DNA of 64,000 bases, taken from contig OZ025279.1 of NCBI GenBank assembly GCA_964019165.1, positions 10,881,117 to 10,945,116 of the forward strand, in the 5' to 3' direction. The stretch is from Mastigias papua (lineage: Eukaryota > Cnidaria > Scyphozoa > Rhizostomeae > Mastigiidae). This document shows, piece after piece, positions 54,852 to 64,000 of the stretch; the stretch's first letter is position 1; every line of letters starts with the position of its first letter. Made by a program: the position numbers and the translations under genes. Under the pieces are notes generated by a model, which was given only the letters and a program-made list of their open reading frames with translations, had not been told where the DNA came from and searched no databases.

Positions 54852-55972
54852 TTAATGAAGTTCATTATCAAGCTGCGCTTTCATACAACGAAATTATAGA
54901 CATTTATATAGTTTCTTGCAGAATTCATCGTAAATTGTGGAAATTTATCGAGGAACTCTGAATAGCATTATATATGAATCACACAAACTTTGCAAAAATA
55001 ATATAGTTACGGTCAGAACAACGCCCTCTTAAATTATGATTAAAAAGTTGCTTATTTACAATCCACTTCACATCTCTGTATCATGTAGCATATCACAGTT
55101 TAGAAGCGTTTTTTTGGTGAATTAATGGTCTCTTTTACGGGATTACTTTGCCTTCTAGGGAAAAACACAATTGCAGATTTAAATGCCTTTTTCTCATAGA
55201 AGACTAGTAGTAGGCCACTCTTTCAATTGCCAGCAATATTGCATTTGATCTTCCCAATTGCCTCTAATTTTTTCAGTATTACAATTCTCGCATCAGGAAT
55301 CATTTAATATAATTCTTATTTATTGTGAGTAGTTAAAAATATATGAAACTGCGTGAAAATAATGATGACACATTGCCTATATGTAGGGGAGCCTGGAGAG
55401 GAACAGGTGAAGCAAATTACCCCCGACGTCAAACCTGAGCCCCACAAAAGCACTCCACGGGCCTTCTTATAGGCCTTGTGTGTGTGAGTGCGTGCGTGCG
55501 CGGGCGTGTGTGTGTGTGTGTGTGTATGGTATGGCAGCAACACTCGGGAGAGAACATACGCTAAGGGAGGACTGCACGCTACAAGTAGGCCTTCGAGTTT
55601 ACACGGTAGAAGAAACTATGAATGAAGTGCAAGATGATAGCGTAGTTAGAAACTGGGCAATTGTCGGTTATTCCTCGCTAAGTTGTTCTCGATCTACTGT
55701 ACCTCATAGAATCTGAAGAACAGCACATTCTGAAGTGCATACCTCTGAACGAGATCTACTTGATACAATAGTTAGCTGTTATAACCATGAGTATAGAATT
55801 TCCTTTTTGAGAATGTAGTAAAGGTATGTTGGTGGCAGAATAACAGACAATTATGAGACACTGGTACTAATATGGTTCTTGCTAGAGATGTAATACCTTG
55901 AGGGTTTATTTACGAATGTTTTCGGCGAGCAATGCTGAGCTCAAATAGAATAGAATTCTGTTGACTTGCCTA

Positions 55973-56470
55973 CGCACTTTTTATAAGGATACTTAAATTT
56001 TTGGTGAGCTTGAACATTCTTAAGATCTTTTGATTTTGAACCTAAGAGTATCCTTAAACCATTCTTAACTTTCAGCTTTTGTGCATCAATTCTCTATATA
56101 TTCTTATACTAAAATATGACTATAGCACGAAAAAGCGGGAACATTGCTTTAGCATACTGAAAGCTTTTTTGTCTGAAAGCTTTCAGTATGCTAAAGCAAT
56201 GTTCCCGCTTTTTCGTGCTATAGTGAAGTTCTGTAGTACCAACAGACTTTTCACTAAAATATGAGTAAAAATGGCACTCCCTAAAGAGTAACTGAGTCGT
56301 ATCATGCGTAGCATAAGACCGGATAAGTGAAATTCACTCACTCAAAAGAACCAAAAAATGTAAGCCTTTGTGAAACTTGAGCCTTGTATTATTCTTCAAT
56401 TATTTTTAAAGTTCCAGGATTTTGAGCCTTGATATTCTTATAGACTCTATTCTCGTAAAAAAATGTGTGT
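55973..56470 (+). mobile_element. MITE family A, copy interrupted by a palindromic insertion
   Basis: Left end CGCACTTTTTATAAGGATAC after a TA; right end ...CTCGTAAAAAAATGTGTG. Internal sequence parallels 30831-31180 and the inverse of 60751-61132. It is split at 56120-56252 by a foldback insertion. Confidence 0.7.
56120..56252. mobile_element. 133-bp insertion with perfect foldback and 12-bp target duplication
   Basis: Perfect inverted repeat: arms 56119-56167 and 56176-56224 (49 bp each, no mismatch; the outermost A of the left arm is the last base of the target duplication) around the 8-nt loop TTTGTCTG. It is followed by a second small hairpin (AGTGAA...TTCACT, 56223-56256). ACTAAAATATGA occurs at both borders (56108-56119 and 56253-56264), where the host MITE has it once. 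Non-coding. Confidence 0.8.
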
Positions 56471-57168
56471 TGCCAATAAAATAAAGTAACCGTAAATACA
56501 AACTTATTTATACCAATATTTCTCTAGCCAATGAAATCAGAGGTGATACGCAAAAACAAGACAATCGCTTTAAGTTTGCAAAGCATGTTTCGGATCTTGG
56601 TCAATCCATCTTCAGTTGCTAAATACAAAGTTGTGTTAATAGAATATACTAGCAAAAGTTGTAAAACGTTATTTATAATTTGTACAAGCGTGTTTTTGAG
56701 CAAGATACCCAAGCGCACATTTCTTGCCAAACTTTTCAAACCGAAATGCATTATTTTTGTTGACCAGACTCGCCATTTTACCAAGCACGCAAGCAATTCT
56801 GTTGAGGAAACACGACCGTGCCTGTAGACAGGTTAACTCAATCCCAGCTGTCCTTATCTCATGACAATAACTCCTTGATCTTTTCTATGCTAGGAGCCTC
56901 CCACCTGGTTAATCTGTTCAGAATGAGATGACCTGACCTGCATCTCCATCCAAAAGCGGTACCAAGTGGCTAGGCCTGCCATGGGGGAGCTGCTTACGAA
57001 ATTAAGCTTAAAGGATTTTCATTGCAGAGAAACTTGTGCAAGGAGCCTAACACCGCTAATTAGTTGTTTTAAAAAGAATCAAAGTTGTGACTATCATTGT
57101 CATAATGCAATACGAAAAATGCTGCTGCTGATTGTGTTTGTTACTTTTTGGTCCTAGACGTGGCTATA

Positions 57169-57561
57169 CACGTTTTATTGTAAAGAACTTAGCTCAAGGA
57201 CTAAGTCATTATGTCCCTTACTCTTGGAATTCTTTTGACCACATTGCAGTACTAATAATTCCTTGATAGCTGCTTACTTTTTCCTATACATTTAGTTCCT
57301 TGACAATGATACAGAAGCAATAAAAATTTGTATTCGCTGTCTTGCTATGAATTGTGGTTAGAAACAGTTGCTACATGGACTACGAGTCAGTCATGTGAAT
57401 TTGACTGGAACTGACTTCCTAATTCTCGATTGTTTGCTGTAATGAAAATCCCATGGGCTTTGAAAAGCTTTTTAGAGATTTTGTATTTAATCGTACAAAC
57501 TCTTTAAATTGTACAAGCCTTTTGCATGTTAAGCAGGTTCCTTATAAAGAAAGAAAATGTG
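57169..57561. mobile_element. MITE family B, copy 2
   Basis: Flanked by TA (57167-57168 and 57562-57563); ends CACGTTTTATTGTAAAGAAC and the inverse of CACATTTTCTTTCTTTATAA. The internal order (TTAGCTCAAGGACTAAG, TTTTGACCACATT) parallels copies 1 and 3. Confidence 0.7.
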
Positions 57562-59183
57562 TAATGCGGATTGATTGAACTGCTTGTGTCATAGCTGCTG
57601 AGTAGAGTGCAAATTTTGCATTGCGGTTAATACGGCTGCGCGTACCGTAACGTATCTTCAGGATTATTTTCGTTGCAACACAAGTGTTGCGTATCTGCAA
57701 TGCATTTGCACAAGAACGAATGATTTGATTCAGCCTTAGACCGGAGATAGTTTTGCAGTGTCTAGGGGAAATATGCACTTTTGTACCTGTAGAGATCTAA
57801 GACCTTGTCGGGCCTTAAACTGTATCCGCAGCAGAGACGAGACTAATTTTGTAGCCTCGGTCTCGTGGCTTCCACATGACTTTAGAGATGGCTTTTACCT
57901 AGAACTGGATGCTGTAATGAGATAATTCTGTTGAAACGTGACTTTAAGCCACTCCGTCATCAATGTGTGGACTGCCTGAAGTAAACTTTTCATCTGTGGT
58001 TTTGAAAAAGCAAGGAAATGTCAACCATTTCTTAAGCTCATTAAACAGTGGGTAGAAACAAGCGTTCAGTTGATGTTGAAACAAAAGAATTAAATAAACT
58101 GTCGCTGAAAGGGTGACTTTTTCGTTCAATAGAGCATTAGGGACTGTTATAAACAAGCGAGCTCAATAGTATGATGGTATACTAGATAGTCCTTTGTACT
58201 CAAATGCTAAAGCACTTTTGAATTAATAGAACAGATAGTATTCTATCGCCTTTGTTCATTTTTCAAAGAACAAATTAATACCTTGCCAACGTATGAAGCT
58301 TATGACTTTACGAACCATCCACTGCAGAGTTGTGAAAGCAGTTACATTATTTGAGAAGACTGTTTTATTTGTTGGCTGATCTGCGCTGGGTTACAAATAG
58401 ATGCAACGAGAAGATTTGATACCAAATTAATTGCATTACTAAACGCGAAGGCAGTACAACAAATTAAAGAGGATGTCTTCGGAGTCGGAGAGCCCATAGT
58501 ACGGAATATTTCAAGCGCCTGAAAACGGATGGATATCCAGAGTAAGTGGCAGTTGACTCCTCTTTTTTAGCGCACATTTTCTTGATCCATACAACATAAT
58601 TTTGCCTCACTTTTCGTGTGTAGTAGGCCACTCCTTCATGCGAAGCTAAGCACCGTATTAGTGTATGCTCACGTTGTTTAGATCACAAGTCCTGACTCGT
58701 CCATGCTTTACAGAATTATGCAGTCTGGCCTGAATACACTTATTTGAAACATAGCTATTGCAGGAAAATCCGCATGAAGACTTGTGAATTCACAGAAGAG
58801 AGCACCGTGATTACGTAAAATATGCGATTTTGTTCGTGGCAATGCAAGGCAAGATCAATGCTGCTTAGATAAATATATTACATACAGTTAACAGTTGTAT
58901 GTTATGGATACCATTAATCTATTTCCGTAGCGACTCGTCTCGTTTACATGTTGCCCTGGGTGCAGATCCGGATGGCTACCCACACGCTGGCATCAACGCC
59001 ATCCTGCAATGTTAGACAATTGAATTACAGCAATCGTGATGTTGGTCAGTGTGAAAACTGGTCCCACTTTTCGTAATTGTTAAGTGTAATTTATCTTAGT
59101 TGGCAGGGTATCAATTTTATCGTCACCCAATTTTCAACTCTTGAATAGTATGACTTTGTGGGCGTTTCGTAGCTGTTTTGCAG

Positions 59184-60539
59184 TTGCAAACCAAGCCATT
59201 TGAAACAACTGTCTACGACACAGGCAGAATTGCTTTTGCAAGACATTTGTTTTACTTAAAGGGGATTTTCAACATTTATGACCAGCAGCCATTCGAATAT
59301 GTGACAGTAAAATCCATGGCAGCTTTAATTCAAGCTATAAAACAAGGCAGCATACGGGGCATACAGTTAATTTTAGGGAACAAACAATACCAAGACGACA
59401 CGTTTCAAACGGAGGCTGGAACTACGGCCCTTATCGAGGCATGTAAGTTCGGTGATAGAAGAACGGGTGTGAAAATGGCAACAATACTCTTGAAGAACAA
59501 TGCGCGGATAGAAAGTCAAGATTTGATGGGACGCAATGCACTGCACTGGGCTTGCTGTAAAGCTCATAAGGAAATGATTGAACTGTTCATCAAAAGCAGC
59601 GAAATGTTGGATCTAAATGCAAAAGATTTCAATGGAAACTCCGTTATGTATCATACTATCAGCTCCGGCGAGTGCGATTTCATTGACTATATTTGCCGCT
59701 TGTACGTTGAAAACGGGGGTGGTGTCGATACAAAGAACAACCAAGGGATATCAGCGGTCGATCTGGCTTTAAAACTCGGACACAAGTCATGTGCTGTAAT
59801 TGTAAACAGAGCTACAGGTCTGACTCGAACTCTTAATTCTACAGGTTGTAGGGATTCAAACTGCCGCGTCGTGAATCGTCTCGGTCGCCCAGATGATAAT
59901 TCATACAAGCTGACTAAAGGTTCAGTATCGGAGGACAACGCAAAGACGAGGGGCTTTGATTATTTTAGAAGGCCAAGTGAGAGGCCGATTGCAGTAAATG
60001 TTGGAAAACATAGAAAAACAAGGTTTCTTAGCTTGTCGAGCGATGATTTGACAATTAAGGAGCAAGTTAAGCTACCAGCGTTGAGTTTGGGTGAGTTGTC
60101 ATTGGTAAGCATGTACGCAAGGCAGAGAAGTAAGACTGACCCAGCGCAAAAACAGGAGAGAAAAGTTGACAAAATTCCGAGAAAGCATGGGATTTTTAAA
60201 GGAGATATTTTCCCTAGCACGGGAGAAAGCCAACTTCCCAGCACGTATAAAGAGTTGCTGGTCGACTTTAATTCAATTTATTCGGCGGAGAATACAACGT
60301 CGTATAGGAAAGGAGTTTCAAAGCCGAAAGAGAAAACGAAGATTGTAACGTTTTCGGAGGGTGTTGAAAGTGGACAGGATAAAGAAGATGACGCGAAGAC
60401 CGAGGACAAGTCAGGCAAATATAAATTGGCACGTAAAGTGTCGAAGATGAGCGATACCAAATTTAGTTCGAGTTTTATATCCAAAGGGAAGGAGAGGAGG
60501 AAATCCAGGAAGTCCCGAGACGATGGACCTGTAGTGTAG
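59184..60539 (+). CDS. Ankyrin-repeat protein, long single (last) exon
   Basis: Open from a splice-acceptor-like TTTTGCAG at 59183 to TAG at 60539. The first in-frame ATG is 59316 (407 aa); upstream residues, open from the acceptor, read LQTKPFETTVYDTGRIAFARH, so either an upstream exon supplies the start or translation begins at 59316. From that Met: a capping helix pair (MAALIQAIKQGSIRGIQLIL) and about four ankyrin repeats to residue ~165 (TTALIEACKFGD, GRNALHWACCKAHKEMIELF, GNSVMYHTISSGE, GISAVDLALKLGHKSC). The remaining ~240 residues are Lys/Ser/Glu-rich and probably disordered. Ankyrin repeats mediate protein contacts; the partner is unknown. The layout (N-terminal repeats, long polar tail) recalls ANKRD34-type proteins, but I would not assign orthology. 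The near-intronless structure contrasts with the neighbouring genes. Confidence 0.8.
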   Translation: MQTKPFETTVYDTGRIAFARHLFYLKGIFNIYDQQPFEYVTVKSMAALIQAIKQGSIRGIQLILGNKQYQDDTFQTEAGTTALIEACKFGDRRTGVKMATILLKNNARIESQDLMGRNALHWACCKAHKEMIELFIKSSEMLDLNAKDFNGNSVMYHTISSGECDFIDYICRLYVENGGGVDTKNNQGISAVDLALKLGHKSCAVIVNRATGLTRTLNSTGCRDSNCRVVNRLGRPDDNSYKLTKGSVSEDNAKTRGFDYFRRPSERPIAVNVGKHRKTRFLSLSSDDLTIKEQVKLPALSLGELSLVSMYARQRSKTDPAQKQERKVDKIPRKHGIFKGDIFPSTGESQLPSTYKELLVDFNSIYSAENTTSYRKGVSKPKEKTKIVTFSEGVESGQDKEDDAKTEDKSGKYKLARKVSKMSDTKFSSSFISKGKERRKSRKSRDDGPVV

Positions 60540-60750
60540 TGTAGTTTTACGATAGGATGCGAGTAATTCCTGTCAAAGGAAAGACAAACAGACCAAACGA
60601 GAAGAGGTATGGCCTGTTTGCACTAGAGAAACAGATATTAGCTATAGACTCAATCCTAGATACACAACGAGATGAAATTAAGATTACTATGGATAGGTGC
60701 AGGTTTGTTTTGACAACTTGCCCATTCAGGTACGACCATACAAGCAACTA

Positions 60751-61132
60751 CACACTTTTTTATTAGAATATAGTCTATAAGAATATCAAGGCTCAAAATG
60801 GCTTAAATCTAAGAATAATTTAGGAATAATATATGGCTCAAGCCTCACCAAGGCTTTGACTTTTTGTTTATTTGAATTTTCTTTAGGAAACAAAGCAAAT
60901 GTGAGGTGCTCTTGTCAGGCTTTTAGTCATAATACATTATAATGCGGCTCAGTAACTCGTTGGGAAGTGTCAATGATACACTTTTCATAATAAGAATATA
61001 GCCTATACGAGCATTAATGCTCAGAATCACTAATTTTTTATAATAATTTAAGAATATTCGTAAGTTCAAAATAAAAAAAATTAAGAATATTGAGGCTAAG
61101 CAAAAAGTGAAGTATTCTTTTTAAAAAGTGTG
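60751..61132 (-). mobile_element. MITE family A, inverted complete copy
   Basis: Flanked by TA (60749-60750 and 61133-61134) with TIRs CACACTTTTTTATTAGAATA and the inverse of CACACTTTTTAAAAAGAATA. 382 bp. Oriented opposite to the copies at 30831 and 55973 (ATATCAAGGCTCAAAAT at the left). TA duplication points to Tc1/mariner-type mobilisation (inference). Confidence 0.8.
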
Positions 61133-62716
61133 TAATCTAGTTTAAATGGGCATGGGTCTTCCTTGGTTTGTTTTTAGCAATTTAGATGTATTAATATTCG
61201 TTCTTTGCATTATGCGAAGCGAGCTCTGCTCAATTTTTCTGAGAGACCAAGGAGAATTTATATTGTGGCCACTAGTTTACTTATTTACGTACCGCTGTCT
61301 CGTTCCCTTACTTACATATATGATTGGTATACACCAGTGGAAAATGTGGCACTGCCTACATTTCCTTTACTGTTTTAAATCGACACCATTATTCCACGGG
61401 AAAACATCTTTATCCATGCACCTTAAGTCATTGTCGAATGTTCTCCACATACCGACGAGGTTTTTTATAGCCTGCATAAATTTCTTCCTGGCTCCGAGCG
61501 TTCTTTGACACACATATCAGTAAATGTGTGAAAACGCAGGAATCTTGGAATTTTTGTTGGCCAAATGAATCCATTATTACAGTTCCTGGCAGTTAATTCT
61601 AAGCAGTCGTAAAAACTGTTCTATTACCATTTTCATCATGTGGCTAAGGAGTGTCGGGATATGATGGGTGTTTGGATCCATTTCGATTTGTTCCACTTAG
61701 CAGTTTTGTGATTTATCATCGATCAGTTCGTAGGAGATAATCCATTTACTGATAGGGCCTAGCTATACTCTGTATAGTATCTGTGCAATGTTTTGCAATA
61801 AACCAACAGTAACAATCTTTACCATTGGTAATGAAGATGACATTTCTCATTACCAAATGGCAAAGATTTACACTGTTCTCTGCAGTTACAGGCATATTTT
61901 CTTAGCTGTTTCATGATTTCAGCACTTTCTTACGACGTTCTTGGCATGGATCTTAAACACGGGGGACCCATACACCTTGGGCTTGCATGAAAACTGGACT
62001 TTTATCTGTATGTTGTCTTAGACTTTCCTAGGAGTCAGAAATCCGGTACTGAATTTTCTTAACTTTTTAGGTAGTTGAGTACAACTTTTTATAAACTATT
62101 TTCTTATGAAAAAAAGTGTGTAGACAATGAAGAGTCGGCCTAATAATTATGGTTTTGAGTTTTCATAGAGCTTAGCATGAATTTAGACAACATTCCTTAG
62201 CCATTTAAAGCTAGCGAGGAAGCAATTTCCCAAGTAGCTTTGAACAAATCCTTTTGCATACAATACGAGTTAAGATGCGGCAACACATGGCGCTCTGAAT
62301 TGCTACAGTATTGATGTAGATATTACAATATGGATACCGCAAGACAGTTGAATTTGAGTTGGATTTCAAAAGATATGAAGCCACAGAGTCAGCATTTCAG
62401 TTCTAAGACGCAATGTACAGTGGTATTTTTGAATGAGCACTTACCACAAAGTGATTGTAGATCGCTAATTATGAGATAAAGTAGAATACGTGTTTTCTTT
62501 CTGTGTATATAGTGTTAGTTAAACATCAAATATAGAGAATTGAGAGCAAATAAAAGAACCTATGAAAAAGAAGGTTATCAGTTCGAGTTACTGTATGTTA
62601 TCTGGACAAAATTATGAGTTTATTGAATTGCAGATATCCTATAAGTTTTTATGAGGGGTCTAGTTGGTATTAATCAGCTTATTTCATAAAACATTCTAAA
62701 CTGTTATCCAAGTGTA

Positions 62717-63076
62717 CATAAAGTAGCAAGAAATGCCTAGCTCTTAAAGTTTCTTACTTTGGGCCTCCTTTGACCACATTATAATCCGAACAGTTTCTAC
62801 AAAGGTAGCTGCTTAATTCTAACGCAAATGCAGAAACGTAGGCACTGTAAATGTTACGGCAATATATAACAGATATAGTGCGCATAATGCAGACCGCTCT
62901 ATGAAGTACTTGCTACAAGATCGCACTCAATTCATGCGCATTGGGCTTCTTAACTGTCAATTTTTACTGTGATAAATCATTCATAGTTCAAAAGTTCCTT
63001 AAAGATTTTATCGTAAGTAGTAGGCTTTCTACATGTAGGTTCTTTGCAATGCAATTCTTTATGAATACGTGACGTG
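62717..63076. mobile_element. MITE family B, copy 3 (most diverged)
   Basis: TA borders at 62715-62716 and 63077-63078. Shares AAATGCCTAGCTCTTAAAGT, TTTGACCACATT and TCTACATGTAGGTTC with the other copies. Confidence 0.6.
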
Positions 63077-63159
63077 TACATGTAGTACGTCAATGGCAGA
63101 TCTGCCAAGGAGCGTTGAGGAGGCATTTGTGTAAAATAATGTATCGGTTCAGAAGAGCA

Positions 63160-63232
63160 TGGTAGAATCATGATGGCTCCTAATTGTTTTGGAGCTATAG
63201 CCTCCCGGTACCCCTTGATCCGCTACTGTAGC
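63160..63232 (-). mobile_element. Transposon end fragment, CAG(C/T)AGCGGATC family
   Basis: On the minus strand: CAGTAGCGGATCAAGGGGTA then CTATAGCTCCAAAACAATTA. Relative of 44465-44520 in the opposite orientation. Confidence 0.4.
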
Positions 63233-63430
63233 ACATCGTATGCGCCTCGATCTTTCGCGACGCGTTATAAGCAGTTCCCGGGTAGAACAAAGATGGATTT
63301 CTAAAGCATTGTTGAATGGGAACTGGAGATTAATGGAGTGGGAAAAAATGTCTAATTTCAAGCTCAAAAATCCATGCAAATAGCAGATAAGATCGTGAAT
63401 AAGAGGATAAAATCATCATTACATTAACTA

Positions 63431-63649
63431 ATGAATGTGGTAAACATAATACGCATTTTTATGAGATTTCTGGGCCTTGAGACTTCTAATGCTTTGAATC
63501 CAAATTTCTTTAATTCAAGGTTCTGTAAGGAAAGTTTAGAGCTGCAGTTGTTTACCACAGGGATTATAACTGGCACTATAGCGGGAGTGCTCATTGGTTC
63601 TCAGTTTCTTATAAGCTTAAGCAAAGTGCTCCTGGCAAGCAGGCACTGA
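63431..63649 (+). CDS. Doubtful small membrane-protein ORF or terminal exon
   Basis: A 72-residue frame whose second half is a clean hydrophobic, glycine-zipper-like segment (TTGIITGTIAGVLIGSQFLISL) ending SKVLLASRH. The stop is followed about 30 bp later by AATAAA (63682-63687). An AG acceptor-like CTGCAG lies at 63541-63546, so the coding part might begin inside. No family recognised; could be chance. Confidence 0.22.
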   Translation: MNVVNIIRIFMRFLGLETSNALNPNFFNSRFCKESLELQLFTTGIITGTIAGVLIGSQFLISLSKVLLASRH

Positions 63650-64000
63650 AATTACGGGTACTTAATTATTATACTTATTGTAAATAAAACGTATATATAA
63701 CACGACACTTTAAATGGAATTTTTGAAAATAGATTTATAACGTAATTTACACAGATTATTCTCTAGAACTGCACAAAAAGCGCTTAGAACTGCCCAGTAA
63801 TAAGACCTGGACCACTTTGTCGCTGAAAAGACACGCAACAAGGTAACGATTGGGAAAGTGAAGGCCGTTTTTTGTCTTGTAGTTCTTTAGTAATTCTTTT
63901 CTATGAAAAATCATTGAGAACCCAGGCAGTAACCTAGCAATTTAACACCTTTACTGCGCCAGCTGGATGAATGCATCTCAAACAAGCCGGTCATCTACGA

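Larger units (their letters stand above)
53026..59183. other. 6-kb intergenic region, transposon-derived in part
   Basis: Holds TIR/foldback elements at 53144-53472, 54714-54851, 55973-56470 and 57169-57561, plus a short (GT)n at about 55500-55525. 58440-58540 has a possible exon-like stretch with a GTAAGT donor, but its frame does not join the ankyrin exon. The rest is unrecognised. Confidence 0.5.
60540..64000. other. Region downstream of the ankyrin gene
   Basis: Contains MITE copies (60751-61132, 62717-63076), a transposon end (63160-63232) and the doubtful frame at 63431-63649. A hydrophobic frame at 61146-61508 has no recognisable motif. Nothing else is supported. Confidence 0.5.

Noticed and set aside
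56524..56827. Open frames of ~90-98 aa on both strands
   Set aside because: AT-rich mirror frames without motifs; adjoin MITE sequence.
58440..58545. Upstream exon of the ankyrin gene ending CCAGA|GTAAGT (HSTEYFKRLKTDGYPE)
   Set aside because: Joining it to 59184 puts the ankyrin exon in a frame with an early stop; it also lacks an in-frame ATG.
59178..59183. Start of the ankyrin protein at TTG 59178
   Set aside because: TTG is not an animal start codon; the bases are part of a TTTTGCAG acceptor-like site. The first ATG is 59316.
61146..61508. 120-aa hydrophobic frame
   Set aside because: Phe/Leu/Cys-rich composition typical of AT-rich random sequence; no motif, no splice context.

Overview
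The window is nuclear DNA of an animal. It holds intron-rich genes with canonical GT/AG junctions and exons of about 50-190 bp, is AT-rich, and is full of microsatellites and short foldback or TIR transposons. Proteins are close to animal orthologues. The three vault-RNA-like genes suggest an invertebrate deuterostome (sea urchin, hemichordate or amphioxus grade). That placement is inference; I do not recognise the species.

Layout. (1) 1-2792, minus: 5' half of GET3/ASNA1, the ATPase that targets tail-anchored proteins, running off the left edge. (2) 2855/2891-16161, plus: complete AMPK catalytic alpha subunit in 17 coding exons (537 aa), head-to-head with GET3 with only 98 bp between start codons. 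(3) 18060-46470, plus: complete TTLL7 tubulin polyglutamylase in 26 coding exons (857 aa). All exon phases of both genes close without a frameshift. (4) 49577-53025, plus: two-exon gene for a 176-aa protein, perhaps a highly divergent flavodoxin/NQO-like fold. (5) About 59184-60539, plus: ankyrin-repeat protein read from one long exon. (6) 63431-63649: a doubtful small membrane-protein exon followed by AATAAA.

The most notable content lies on the minus strand inside TTLL7 introns 13 and 14. Three tandem vault-RNA-like genes (28122-28220, 29309-29411, 29644-29749) each have a box A, a box B site, a terminal stem, an immediate T-run terminator and an A/T box about 24-33 bp upstream. About 0.6 kb further on lies a tRNA-Gly(TCC) gene on the same strand. 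Together they form an antisense Pol III cluster inside a Pol II gene.

The rest is transposon-derived or unrecognised: a dead non-LTR retrotransposon directly before TTLL7 exon 6, two TA-flanked MITE families with three copies each, several other TIR or foldback elements (one MITE copy carries a 133-bp insertion with perfect 49-bp arms and a 12-bp target duplication), a tRNA-derived SINE, and long AC/AT/GAT tracts. No operon-like logic links the protein genes, apart from the shared GET3/AMPK promoter.
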